Assembly (NCBI GenBank): GCA_963705885.1
Contig: OY970120.1
Span: forward strand, 2,852,001 to 2,916,000
DNA: 64,000 nucleotides
Reading direction: 5' to 3'
Source: MFD01275-c22 sp963705885
GTDB lineage: Bacteria > Actinomycetota > Actinomycetes > JACCUZ01
The notes under the pieces were generated by a model. It saw only the letters and a list, made by a program, of their open reading frames with translations, had not been told where the DNA came from and ran no database searches. The translations under genes and the position numbers were made by a program. Of the stretch, positions 21,358 to 29,932 are shown in pieces. Numbering within the stretch: position 1 is the stretch's first letter; each line of letters begins with the position of its first letter.

Positions 21358-23301
21358 TTAGGGGTAGCTCACCACCGTGACCGGCACGGACGGGTTCGCG
21401 ATCGTGGAGGATCCGCCGACGCCGTTGACCACGTTGTGGATGCCGCCCATCCCGTTCGTGGGATCGAGGAAGACGGTCAGCAGGTCCCGAAGGCTTCCCG
21501 CAGGCAGCGTGGTTGGGACCTCGAAGGAGTTGTCGGCGAAGATGTCGACGCCCTGGTTGAAGAAGCTGTAGCTCCCCATCCCGTAGCCGTTGAACCTGGT
21601 CACGCGGTCGGCGACCTTCAGGGCCGGCCAGCCCTTCGTGCCGTCCGGCTGGTTCCACGAGGCCTGGCTCGGCGGGTCGTAGGGCAGCTCGTTCTGGAAG
21701 AACACGACCCGTCCGCGATCGCCGTTCCAGATCACCTCGGTCTTCTGGTAGTGCTCGACGAACAGGCCCGTCGCCGTGACGTCGTCGCCGTTGACGACCA
21801 CGCCCGTGTCGGCGGTGCTGACGGTCCAGCCGAACGATCCCGGGTTCCCGTGGTCGGCGCGCCAGGCCCAGATGTTGTCGAGGACGACGTCGTCGCTGTT
21901 GACCTCGAGGCTCACCGTGGCCTTCCCGACGTGGGGTCCGCCGATGCGGAAGAACACGTCCTGCAGGGCCGTGGGCTCCGACCGGTCGTGTCGGTGCTTC
22001 CCCGCGCGCCACGTCCCGTGCTCGCCGTGCCGCTTCCCGACCCGCATGAGGACCGGGGACTCGACCGGTCCGGCGTCGATCATGATGCCCGCGATGGCGA
22101 CACCCCTTACGTCCGCGACGTCCATCACGACCGCACCGTCGGTGGCGGTGAGCGTGGCGATACCCAGACCGAGCACGACGGTGTCGGCCCGCTTGACCTT
22201 GATGGTCCGGTCGACGTCGTAGACGCCGGGGGTGAGGAGCAGGTTCCGGCCACGGGCGAGGTGCTTGTTGATGGTCTTGACCGAGTCGCCCGGGTCGGCC
22301 ACGAAGAAGTCCGACAACGGGACCGAGCGGCCCGGTGTCGTGCCGTTCTCCCACGTCGGCCCCGAGGAGCTCGTCCGGGCGGCGGGGACACGCACCCGGT
22401 AGCGACCCTTCGCGTCGACGTACAGGTACGGCTTCTCGCGACTCACCGGGGTCGTGTCGAGCGTGGTGTACGGGCCACCGCAGGCATCGGCGGGGAAGCA
22501 CTGGGCGGGGGCGCCCGCGACGCCGGAGAACACCTGGTTCCACACGCCGTTGGACCAGCCGCCGACCGAGCTGTCGCGCACCAGCCACTGCTGCTGCGAT
22601 CCGTTGATGACGAAGCCGGCCCTGGAGTCGGCGATGAAGCCACCGCTGGCGAACGCCGGTGAGCTGCAGTAGTCCATGAGCGTGAGGTTGCCCCCGCGCA
22701 CGTCGACCCGCCGCATCGGCGCCGCCTGGGACACCGCCCAGAAGTTCCCCGAGCCCCGGCAGCCGTCCAGGCCCATGACGTTGATGCTCAGGTTCGACAG
22801 TGAGCGCCAGAAGTTGTTCAGGGCGAAGCAGTTGGTGGCGGTAGGGTCGCCGGCGGGGAAGCACCTGTTGTAGACGTCGACGTGGCCGTTGATGACGACG
22901 TCGGTCGGTGAGGCTCCCAGACCTGCCACCTCGGTGTAGTACCCGACCTGGACGATGAGCGGCTCCGCCTCCGACCCGTACGTCCCGGGCTCGAACAGCA
23001 GGGCGTAGCGGTCGGTCCCCATCTCGTCGTCGACCTGCTCGTCCCTGATCGCGTCGACGGCAGCCTGGATCTCGCTCGTCGCCATGCTCGGGTCGAAGAC
23101 CAACACGTTCGGCCCGAGATCGGGTGCATGACCATGGCGACCGGAGTCCGCGATCGCGGCCGGGACCGTGCCGGACAGGGCGAGCACCGCCGCCAGGACC
23201 GCCCACCACAGGCCACGCCGTCGTGCCCGTCCACCTCGAGTCCGACCCGGCCCGCCTCGCACCGGCTCCACGATCGCCTCGACTGCCACGGCATCCTCCA
23301 T
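21358..23301 (-). CDS. secreted right-handed beta-helix protein (pectate-lyase-like fold)
   Basis: 647 residues from ATG 23301. A basic N-terminus (about 1-30) with a hydrophobic stretch WWAVLAAVLALSGTVPA and an A-x-A-like site near residue 50 form a signal peptide. The start of the mature part (NVLVFDPSMATSEIQAAVDAI) and later repeats (GRNLLLTPGVYDVDRTIKV, VVLGLGIATLTATDGAVVMDV, VSLEVNSDDVVLDNIWAWRAD, GVVVNGDDVTATGLFVEHYQKTEV) are successive beta-helix coils, as in Pectate_lyase_3/GH55-like proteins. Such proteins are often misannotated as adenylyl cyclase or factor 5/8 proteins. Probably extracellular and acting on a polysaccharide; substrate unknown. A LacI-type palindrome lies about 50 bp upstream. 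Confidence 0.75.
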   Translation of the reverse strand: MEDAVAVEAIVEPVRGGPGRTRGGRARRRGLWWAVLAAVLALSGTVPAAIADSGRHGHAPDLGPNVLVFDPSMATSEIQAAVDAIRDEQVDDEMGTDRYALLFEPGTYGSEAEPLIVQVGYYTEVAGLGASPTDVVINGHVDVYNRCFPAGDPTATNCFALNNFWRSLSNLSINVMGLDGCRGSGNFWAVSQAAPMRRVDVRGGNLTLMDYCSSPAFASGGFIADSRAGFVINGSQQQWLVRDSSVGGWSNGVWNQVFSGVAGAPAQCFPADACGGPYTTLDTTPVSREKPYLYVDAKGRYRVRVPAARTSSSGPTWENGTTPGRSVPLSDFFVADPGDSVKTINKHLARGRNLLLTPGVYDVDRTIKVKRADTVVLGLGIATLTATDGAVVMDVADVRGVAIAGIMIDAGPVESPVLMRVGKRHGEHGTWRAGKHRHDRSEPTALQDVFFRIGGPHVGKATVSLEVNSDDVVLDNIWAWRADHGNPGSFGWTVSTADTGVVVNGDDVTATGLFVEHYQKTEVIWNGDRGRVVFFQNELPYDPPSQASWNQPDGTKGWPALKVADRVTRFNGYGMGSYSFFNQGVDIFADNSFEVPTTLPAGSLRDLLTVFLDPTNGMGGIHNVVNGVGGSSTIANPSVPVTVVSYP

Positions 23302-23349
23302 CGATCATTTCGACAACCCGAGGTGCAGCCGTCGACGTAACGCGCCAGC

Positions 23350-23361
23350 GAGAGCGCTCCC
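23350..23361. promoter_or_regulatory. LacI-family (CebR-like) operator candidate
   Basis: On the minus strand this reads GGGAGCGCTCTC, matching most positions of the CebR-type palindrome TGGGAGCGCTCCCA. It is 49 bp upstream of the beta-helix gene start, where a repressor would block its promoter. Carbohydrate-dependent control of a secreted polysaccharide-binding or degrading protein would fit. Confidence 0.4.
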
Positions 23362-23599
23362 CCAACGTGTCGCAAGGGGCTGTCTCCGTCAACGAGGCCC
23401 GGGGCATGAATGCGCGATGCCACGAGGTTGGCGACCCGACGTTGACGGTCGTTGGTCTAGCCCCTTGCGGCCGGGCAGCCGGCGACCGTGGCGATGACGG
23501 CGTACCGCTCGTCGTCGACCTTGCGACCCCAGAGCTCTGTGTCTTCGGCGAGGCACTCCAAACTCGAGCCGCCGCCGACCGCCACGAGCCGGGGCCGGG

Positions 23600-24409
23600 T
23601 CAGGCGAGGGGGTCGTCCGCCCCGTACGTCCGCAGCCGCAGGGTCCGCGCGTCGGCGTCGCGGATCGTCCCCGCCGCGGCGAGCAGGGCGTCGAGGTCGT
23701 CCTTCGCGGCGTGGACGAAGCGGCCGTGCAGGGCGTCGAGGTCCCCGGCCGCGAAGCGCCGGACGCCGGTGACCATCCGGGCCACGTCGTTCCAGGCCTG
23801 CTCGTCGGGAGGGCCCCACATGGTCTCGGTCATGTCCGTGCGCACCAGGCCCGGGCTGACCTCCAGCACCGTGACCCCGGTGCCGTCGAGGGCGGCCGCC
23901 AGGGTGTCGGTGAGGCGGCCGACCGCGGCCTTCGACACCGAGTAGGCCGACCAGTCCGGGTTCGGGCGCTGCCCCATGCCGCTGCCGACGTGCAGCACCC
24001 GCCCGCTTCCCCGCGCGACCATGCCGGGCACCACGGCACGGTCGAGCAGCGCGACCCCGCGCACGTTGGTCTCGACGACGCGCCACCAGTCGTCGGGGTC
24101 GACCTCCCAGGGCGCGGCCGGGGCCGGGTCGCGCAGTCCGGCGTTCGCGACGAGCAGGTCGACCGGCCCGAGGTCGCGCTCGACGGTCTGGACGGCGGCC
24201 CGCACCTGGTCGGGTCGCGTCACGTCGGCCGGGACGGCCACGCCCCGTGCTCCTGCGGACACGCAGGCCCGCAGGGTGTCCTCGAGCGCCGCGCGGTCGC
24301 GTCCCAGCAGCCCGAGGTGCGCGCCGTCGGCTGCCAGGCCGAGCGCGATCTCCCGTCCGATCCCCCGGCTGGCGCCGGTGACCAGCGCGACCTGCCCCTC
24401 CAGCGTCAT
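23600..24409 (-). CDS. short-chain dehydrogenase/reductase
   Basis: 269 residues from ATG 24409 (MTLEGQVALVTGASRGIG); the ATG at 24424 adds five residues. Classical SDR: cofactor motif TGASRGIG near residues 10-17, NAG in LLVANAGLRDP near 88, catalytic Ser in VGSGMG and the YSVSK active-site pair near 155-159. After the glycine motif the residues LLGRDR favour NADPH. Substrate unknown. It is alone between two regions of secondary structure; a long inverted repeat separates it from pheT upstream. Confidence 0.9.
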   Translation of the reverse strand: MTLEGQVALVTGASRGIGREIALGLAADGAHLGLLGRDRAALEDTLRACVSAGARGVAVPADVTRPDQVRAAVQTVERDLGPVDLLVANAGLRDPAPAAPWEVDPDDWWRVVETNVRGVALLDRAVVPGMVARGSGRVLHVGSGMGQRPNPDWSAYSVSKAAVGRLTDTLAAALDGTGVTVLEVSPGLVRTDMTETMWGPPDEQAWNDVARMVTGVRRFAAGDLDALHGRFVHAAKDDLDALLAAAGTIRDADARTLRLRTYGADDPLA

Positions 24410-24428
24410 GCCCCCACCCTGCACCGCC

Positions 24429-24514
24429 GTCGACCACGTACGGCATGCGGGTGATCGCCTCGGGAGGCGTGTATGCCTGCTGAGGCGATCACAGACCTGC
24501 CCTACGTGGTCGAC
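24429..24514. terminator. 33-bp imperfect inverted repeat between pheT and the SDR gene
   Basis: Arms 24429-24461 and 24482-24514. The outer 12 bp (GTCGACCACGTA) and the inner 11 bp (GTGATCGCCTC) pair perfectly around a 10-bp mismatched middle; the 20-nt loop has its own small AGGC/GCCT stem. It follows the pheT stop and precedes the SDR start. It may be a terminator for pheST, but the two-block symmetry and absence of a T-run also fit a protein-binding or mobile REP-like element. Confidence 0.55.
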
Positions 24515-24534
24515 TGCGCATCAGCGGGACGGGG

Positions 24535-27006
24535 TCAGCCACCGCGCTGCTCGGCGCCGGTCGCGGCGGCGGCCGCAGCAACGGCCGCCTCCCGCGCGGC
24601 GCTGACCTCCTCGACCGTCAGTGTGCGGTCGGGGGCCCGGAAGCGCAGCGCGTAGGCCAGCGACACCTTCCCCTCGCCGACCTGGTCACCGCGGTAGAGG
24701 TCGAAGAGCCTGATCGACTCGAGCAGCTCGCCGGCGCCCTCGCGCAGCGCCGCCTCGACGCCGGCGGCCGGCACGTCGGCGCCGACGACGAGCGCGACGT
24801 CCTGGGTGGCGACCGGGTAGGTCGAGATGCGCGGTGCGGGGACCGGCGCCGGGTCCTCGCCCAGCAGCTCGAGGTCCAGCTCGACCGCGCAGGTCCGGGG
24901 CGGCAGCCCCAGAGCCGCGACGACCCGGGGGTGGATCTCCCCGGCGTGGCCGACGACGCGCCCGTCGACCCGCAGGGCCGCGCACCGGCCGGGGTGCCAC
25001 GGCTCGTGCCGGTCCGCGCCGACCGTGAGGGTGACGCGAGCCTCCCGGGCGACCGTGCGGGCCACCTCCACCGCGTCGGCCCAGCCGGCCGGTCTGCCCT
25101 CACCCCACCACCCGCCGGGCTCGACCTCGCCGGCGAGCACGGCTGCTACGCGGGTCGGCTGGTCGGGCAGCGCGGCGTCGAGGGCGGCGATCTCCTCCTC
25201 GCTGGGCCTGCCGCGCAGCGAGGGCCGGGGTGCGGGCGGCAGCGGGTCGGGGCCGGGGCGGAACACCGCTCCGATCTCGAACAGCGCGACGTCGACGGCT
25301 CCCCTGCCGACGTTGCGGCGCAGCGCCGTCAGCAGCCCGGGCAGCAGGGTCGTGCGCAGCAGCGGCTCGGCGTCGGACAGCGGGTTGGCCAGCCGCAGGG
25401 CGTGCCGGCGCGTGTCGTCGGCGGGCAGCCCGAGCGCGTCGAGCGCGTCCTGGCCCATGAAGGGATAGGTCGGGGTCTCCACGAACCCGGCATGGGCGAG
25501 CGACAGGCCGATGCGGCGGCGCAGCCGCTGGCGGTCGGTGAGCCCGCGACCCGGTGGCGCGTGCGGGAGCAGCCCCGGCACGGTGTCGTAGCCGACCAGC
25601 CGGATGACCTCCTCGTCGAGGTCGGCCGGGTCGGAGAGGTCGGGGCGCCAGGACGGCGGCGTGACCGTCCAGGGGGTGTCCGCGGTGTCGACCGTGGCGC
25701 CGACCTGCTCGAGCCGACGCGCCACGTCGTCCAGCGGGATCTCCAGCCCGGCGGTGCGCCCGGGCCGCGCCGGGTCGAGCTCGATGTGCCGGGTGGCCCT
25801 CTTGTGGTCGACCTCGACGGAGCCGGCGTGCCGCGCGCCGCCGAGCTCTGCCAGCAGCCGGACGGCCCGGGTGGTGGCGAGAGGCGGCAGCTCGGGGTCC
25901 AGCCCGCGCTCGAACCGCTTGGACGCCTCGCTGCCCAGCCGGTGCCGGCGCGACGTGCGCGACACGGCGACGGGGTCGAAGTGGGCCGCCTCGAGCACGA
26001 TGTCGGTCGACGCGGCGTCGATCTCGGTGGTCAGCCCGCCCATCGTGCCGGCGAGCCCGACGGCGCCGGTGTCGTCGCTGATGACGATGTCCTCGGGGTC
26101 CAGGTCGCGCACGACGTGGTCCAGCGTCTCGAGCCGCTCTCCCTGCCGGGCCCGGCGGACCACGATCGCGCCCCGGACACGGGACCGGTCGAAGGCGTGC
26201 AGCGGCTGCCCCATCTCGAGCATCACGTAGTTCGTGACGTCGACCGCGAGGGACACCGGCCGCATCCCGCACAGGACCAGCCGGTGCTGCATCCACAGCG
26301 GCGTCGCCGCCGCGGCGTCCAGGCCCGTGACGGTGCGCAGCACCAGGCGGTCGGCGGCCCGCGGGTCGGCGATCTCGCCCGGGTGCCCGTCGCCGTCGAC
26401 CGGCAGCGGGTCCAGGCCCGCCGGGTCGGTGAACACGACGCCGTAGGCCGTGGCGGCCTCGCGGGCCAGCCCGCGGATCGACAGGCAGTAGGCACGGTCC
26501 GGCGTCACCGCGATGTCGAGCACCTCGTCGCGCAGGCCCAGCAGCCCGACCGCGTCGGTCCCGGGCGCCGCGTCGGTGGCGAGCACCAGGATGCCCTCGT
26601 GGTCGTCGCCGACCCCCAGCTCGCGTGCCGAGCAGATCATGCCGTCGCTCACGTGCCCGTACGTCCGCCGCGCCGTGATCCCGAAGCCGCCCGGCAGCGT
26701 CGCGCCCGGCAGCGCCACCACGACCGGGTCACCGACCGCGAAGTTCAGCGCGCCGCAGACGACGCCGCGCGGCTCGCTCTCGCCCACATCGACCCGGCAC
26801 CAGCGGATCGTCCTGCCGTTGGAGTGGGTCTCGTCCTCGAACGCCGCCACCCGCCCGACCACGACCGGGCCGTTGACGTCGTGGCCGGGGCGCTCGACGG
26901 TCTCGACCTCGAGGCCGGCCGCGACCAGGCGCTCGGCGAGCGCACGGCCGTCGACCCCGGCCGGCAGGTCGGCGTGCTCGCGCAGCCAGGACAGCGGCGC
27001 CCGCAT
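24535..27006 (-). CDS. pheT: phenylalanyl-tRNA synthetase beta subunit
   Basis: 823 residues from ATG 27006; the A of its ATG is the last base of the pheS TGA. Domains in order: N-terminal tRNA-binding/EMAP-like (VVVGRVAAFEDE..., GVVCGALNFAVGDPVVVALPGA, about 40-150), B3/B4 editing region (about 200-400, with the VSLAVDVTNYVMLEMGQPLHAFD segment), B5 (about 400-475), catalytic-like core, and C-terminal anticodon-binding FDX-ACB domain (ISTYPVATQDVALVV...). Forms the alpha2-beta2 enzyme with PheS. Confidence 0.96.
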   Translation of the reverse strand: MRAPLSWLREHADLPAGVDGRALAERLVAAGLEVETVERPGHDVNGPVVVGRVAAFEDETHSNGRTIRWCRVDVGESEPRGVVCGALNFAVGDPVVVALPGATLPGGFGITARRTYGHVSDGMICSARELGVGDDHEGILVLATDAAPGTDAVGLLGLRDEVLDIAVTPDRAYCLSIRGLAREAATAYGVVFTDPAGLDPLPVDGDGHPGEIADPRAADRLVLRTVTGLDAAAATPLWMQHRLVLCGMRPVSLAVDVTNYVMLEMGQPLHAFDRSRVRGAIVVRRARQGERLETLDHVVRDLDPEDIVISDDTGAVGLAGTMGGLTTEIDAASTDIVLEAAHFDPVAVSRTSRRHRLGSEASKRFERGLDPELPPLATTRAVRLLAELGGARHAGSVEVDHKRATRHIELDPARPGRTAGLEIPLDDVARRLEQVGATVDTADTPWTVTPPSWRPDLSDPADLDEEVIRLVGYDTVPGLLPHAPPGRGLTDRQRLRRRIGLSLAHAGFVETPTYPFMGQDALDALGLPADDTRRHALRLANPLSDAEPLLRTTLLPGLLTALRRNVGRGAVDVALFEIGAVFRPGPDPLPPAPRPSLRGRPSEEEIAALDAALPDQPTRVAAVLAGEVEPGGWWGEGRPAGWADAVEVARTVAREARVTLTVGADRHEPWHPGRCAALRVDGRVVGHAGEIHPRVVAALGLPPRTCAVELDLELLGEDPAPVPAPRISTYPVATQDVALVVGADVPAAGVEAALREGAGELLESIRLFDLYRGDQVGEGKVSLAYALRFRAPDRTLTVEEVSAAREAAVAAAAAATGAEQRGG

Positions 27007-28115
27007 CAGATCTCCGTCCCGAACGGCGCGGCGAACCGTACGTCGCCCTCGACCATGTCGCGCATGTCCTCGGCCCCGTGGCGGGACATCAGCGTGCGCT
27101 CCAGGCCCATGCCGAACGCGAAGCCGCTGTAGCGGTCGGGGTCGATGCCGCACGCCACCAGCACGCGCGGGTTGACCATGCCGCAGCCGCCCCACTCGAT
27201 CCAGCCCTCGGACGAGCAGGTACGGCACGGCCGGTCGGGGTTGCCGACCGACTCGCCCCGGCAGATCCAGCAGCGCAGGTCCATCTCGGCGCTGGGCTCG
27301 GTGAAGGGGAAGTACGACGGGCGCAGCCGGGTCACGATGTCGGCGCCGAACATCGACCGGGCGAAGTGCTCGAGGGTGCCCCGCAGGTGGGCCATCGTGA
27401 TGCCCTCGTCGACGACGAGGCCCTCGACCTGCATGAAGACCGGCGTGTGCGTCGCGTCGAGCTCGTCGGTGCGGTAGACCCGGCCCGGCGAGACCGCGTA
27501 GATCGGCGGGTCGCGGCGCAGCATGGTCCGGATCTGCACGGGGGAGGTCTGGGTGCGCAGCACCACCCCGGAGTCGGGCGAGCCCACCCAGAACGTGTCC
27601 GCGGTGCTGCGTGCGGGGTGGTCGGGGCCGATGTTGAGCGCGTCGAAGTTGTGCCACTCGGTCTCGACCTCGGGACCCTCGGACCACTCGAAGCCCATGG
27701 CGAGGAAGAGCTCGGCGACGCGCTCGGTCAGCGTCGTGAGCGGGTGCCGGGCCCCCGGGCGGCGGCGGTCCCAGGGCAGGGTGACGTCCACGGCCTCCTC
27801 GACGAGGACGCGCTCGTCGCGGTCCCGCTCGAGCTCCTGCGCTCGCGCGGCCAACGCCTCGGTGACGGCCCGGCGCGCGGCCCCCACGCGCTTGCCGGCG
27901 TCGGCCTTGGCCGCGGGTGGCAGCGCACCGATCTCCCGGTTGGCCAGGGCCAGCGGCGAGCGGTCGCCCGCATGAGCCAGCCGCACCTGCTTCAGGGCGT
28001 CCAGGTCCGGCGCCGCGGCGACGGCCTCGAGCGCGGCGTCGCGGGCGTGCTCGACCTCGTCGGCGTTCAGGGGGGTCACCTGCACAGGGTCGTAGGACTT
28101 GTTCGGTGCGGACAT
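27006..28115 (-). CDS. pheS: phenylalanyl-tRNA synthetase alpha subunit
   Basis: 369 residues from ATG 28115. An N-terminal coiled coil for tRNA binding (1-100) precedes the class II core: PLTTLTERVAELFLAMGF, then WHNFDALNIGPDHPAR, motif 2 RVYRTDELDATHTPVF, and motif 3 GFAFGMGLERTLM. A CWIC/CRTC cysteine insertion near 285-305 (RCWICRGES...CRTCSSEGW) is a variant I note as part of actinobacterial PheS. Co-transcribed with pheT. Confidence 0.96.
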   Translation of the reverse strand: MSAPNKSYDPVQVTPLNADEVEHARDAALEAVAAAPDLDALKQVRLAHAGDRSPLALANREIGALPPAAKADAGKRVGAARRAVTEALAARAQELERDRDERVLVEEAVDVTLPWDRRRPGARHPLTTLTERVAELFLAMGFEWSEGPEVETEWHNFDALNIGPDHPARSTADTFWVGSPDSGVVLRTQTSPVQIRTMLRRDPPIYAVSPGRVYRTDELDATHTPVFMQVEGLVVDEGITMAHLRGTLEHFARSMFGADIVTRLRPSYFPFTEPSAEMDLRCWICRGESVGNPDRPCRTCSSEGWIEWGGCGMVNPRVLVACGIDPDRYSGFAFGMGLERTLMSRHGAEDMRDMVEGDVRFAAPFGTEI

Positions 28116-28256
28116 CGGGTGCGGGACTCCAAGGGGCCGGCGGGATCGTCGCGCAGTCTACGAACCGCCGCGATCACGCCGCAGTCGAGTATCAGGCGTG
28201 CCGGTGCCCGGCTCTGTCCGGGCGACGCAGGACCGGCTCGACCAGGGAGGACCGCG

Positions 28257-28466
28257 ATGTGCCCGCACCAGCCGCCGTGCTCCGGCGCGCAGGCGCCCGA
28301 CCGTGGCGCGGCGCGCGTCGTCGTCGCGCACCCCGAGCAGGGGTGGAGCCTGCTGTGCAACGGCGTGGTGTCCTTCGACGACGGCGGGCTGCTCCTGCCC
28401 GGCGGCGGGGTGCTGCCACCACGCGCGGCGCCCGCCCCCCGACGGCGCGGCCCGGTCGCGGCCTGA
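28257..28466 (+). CDS. DUF5999 family small protein
   Basis: 69 residues from ATG 28257, with AGGGAGG at 28243-28250. The sequence MCPHQPPCSGAQAPDRGAAR followed by VVVAHPEQGWSLLCNGVVSFDDGG is characteristic of DUF5999, a short actinobacterial family with an N-terminal Cys/His cluster (C2, H4, C8) that could bind metal. Function unknown. Divergent from pheS; its stop is 7 bp from the stop of the convergent subtilase gene. Confidence 0.85.
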   Translation: MCPHQPPCSGAQAPDRGAARVVVAHPEQGWSLLCNGVVSFDDGGLLLPGGGVLPPRAAPAPRRRGPVAA

Positions 28467-28473
28467 GCGACCG

Positions 28474-29832
28474 TCAGGTGCCGGGAAGGATCTCGAGCGC
28501 CCGACCGTAGCCGGGGATCCGCGGCCGGTCCTTCACGAGCTCCTCCAGCGCCTCCCGCAGCGTGGAGCCGGTCTCGGCGCGCCGACGGGCCAGCTCGCCG
28601 GTCACCTGCGGCGCGGCGAACGACGTCCCGGACCAGACCGCCCAGGGGTTCCGGCCGAAGGTGTCCGGCTGCGTGTCGAGCTCGGGTGACTCGGTGCCCT
28701 CGACGTACGTCGAGACGACGCCCTCGCCGACGGCGGAGCAGTCGACCCAGAAGCCACGGCTGGACCACGGTGCCGGGTCACCCTCGGCGGTCAGCGCGCC
28801 GACCGACACCACTCGCCGGAACGCCGCGGGCCAGCAGGGCCGGTTGTCGCCGAAGTTCCCCGCGGCCGCGACGAGCATCACCTCGCGACGCTCCTTCTCC
28901 TCGATCTCGGCGACGATCTCGAGGGCCACGCTCATCGCGACCGGAGGCAGGTCGTCCAGGGTGCGGCTGCCCAGCGACAGGTTCACCAGGTCCGCACCGG
29001 CCCGCACCGCCTCGACCAGCCCGCACGCGACGCGGACCTCGCTGCCGACGCCGTCGCTGTCCAGGACGCTCATGACGCGCAGGTCGGCGTCGGGGGCCAC
29101 CTGGGCGACGGCACCCGCGGCGAAGGTGCCGTGCCCGGCGCCGTAGTCGAGGAACCGGTCGCCACCGGCGGGGATGGCGTCGAGCGGGTCCTTGTTCTCG
29201 CGGGTCCTCTTGACCGACGTGAGCCAGCCGTCGGTGCGCTTCTGGTGGGCGATGCCGGTGTCGAGCACGGCGACGGAGACCTTCGTGGCGCCCTTGGTCT
29301 GCGCGGCCGGCGCCCAGCCGGCCTTCACCCTGGTCGGCTCCGGCCCGCCGAGGCCCTTGGCGATCGGCGCCAGTGGTGCCACGTGGTTGACCGACGCGGT
29401 GATCCCCCGCGACCGCAGCGTCCGGGCGAGCCGGTCGAGGCGCTTGGGGCCGAGCTCGGGGTTGACCCAGCGCACCACCCGCCCGTCCAGGCACTCGACC
29501 GGGTCGGGTTGCAGTCCGTGGCGCCGCAGCAGGCTCGTGGCCCGCTCGAAGTCGGAGTCCTCCGCCCTCAGGAGCAGGTCGCCCCAGACGACGAGGGCCT
29601 CCGACCCACCGCGCTCGGGCACCGAACCGACCCGGACGAGGTCGTCGTTGCCCGCGCGGCGGCGCTGCAGCAGGCGGATGAGGTGGCGCCGGTACGCGTC
29701 GTCCTGGACCCGGTCACCCATCTGCGCGACCTGGCGGCAGACCCGCTTCTGGTCGTCGCGGACCTGCTCGGGCTCGCGCGGGTCCGGACGCGGGGTGTCG
29801 CGAGAGGGCTCGTGGGTGGGCTTCCTGCGCAT
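28474..29832 (-). CDS. cytosolic subtilisin-like (S8) serine protease
   Basis: 452 residues. The subtilase catalytic triad is intact: Asp191 in VAVLDTGI, His234 in GHGTFAAG, Ser404 in SGTSFAAP, with oxyanion Asn326 in AAAGNFG. The N-terminal 165 residues are an uncharacterised charged domain (basic 1-60, then VVWGDLLLRAEDSDF and RWVNPELGPKRLDRLARTLRSR). No signal peptide or membrane helix, so unlike secreted subtilases it should act inside the cell. It is divergent from the CHAT gene with a 100-bp shared promoter region, which suggests co-regulation. Possible activator or substrate partner of the CHAT protein; inference only. Confidence 0.85.
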   Translation of the reverse strand: MRRKPTHEPSRDTPRPDPREPEQVRDDQKRVCRQVAQMGDRVQDDAYRRHLIRLLQRRRAGNDDLVRVGSVPERGGSEALVVWGDLLLRAEDSDFERATSLLRRHGLQPDPVECLDGRVVRWVNPELGPKRLDRLARTLRSRGITASVNHVAPLAPIAKGLGGPEPTRVKAGWAPAAQTKGATKVSVAVLDTGIAHQKRTDGWLTSVKRTRENKDPLDAIPAGGDRFLDYGAGHGTFAAGAVAQVAPDADLRVMSVLDSDGVGSEVRVACGLVEAVRAGADLVNLSLGSRTLDDLPPVAMSVALEIVAEIEEKERREVMLVAAAGNFGDNRPCWPAAFRRVVSVGALTAEGDPAPWSSRGFWVDCSAVGEGVVSTYVEGTESPELDTQPDTFGRNPWAVWSGTSFAAPQVTGELARRRAETGSTLREALEELVKDRPRIPGYGRALEILPGT

Positions 29833-29932
29833 GTCAGGCCGTTCCCCTCGTCCGGTGACGCCAGTACGTTCGTATGTACACGTCCCGTATGCGACTGTCT
29901 ACGGGCCGTGTCCGGATGGGGTGGTGCACGAG

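Noticed and set aside
23457..23590. Short coding-like fragment on the minus strand (ends ...ERYAVIATVAGCPAARG)
   Set aside because: No start codon or ribosome-binding site with a sensible gene length; it continues into an antisense frame of the SDR gene. Could be a gene remnant but unsupported.
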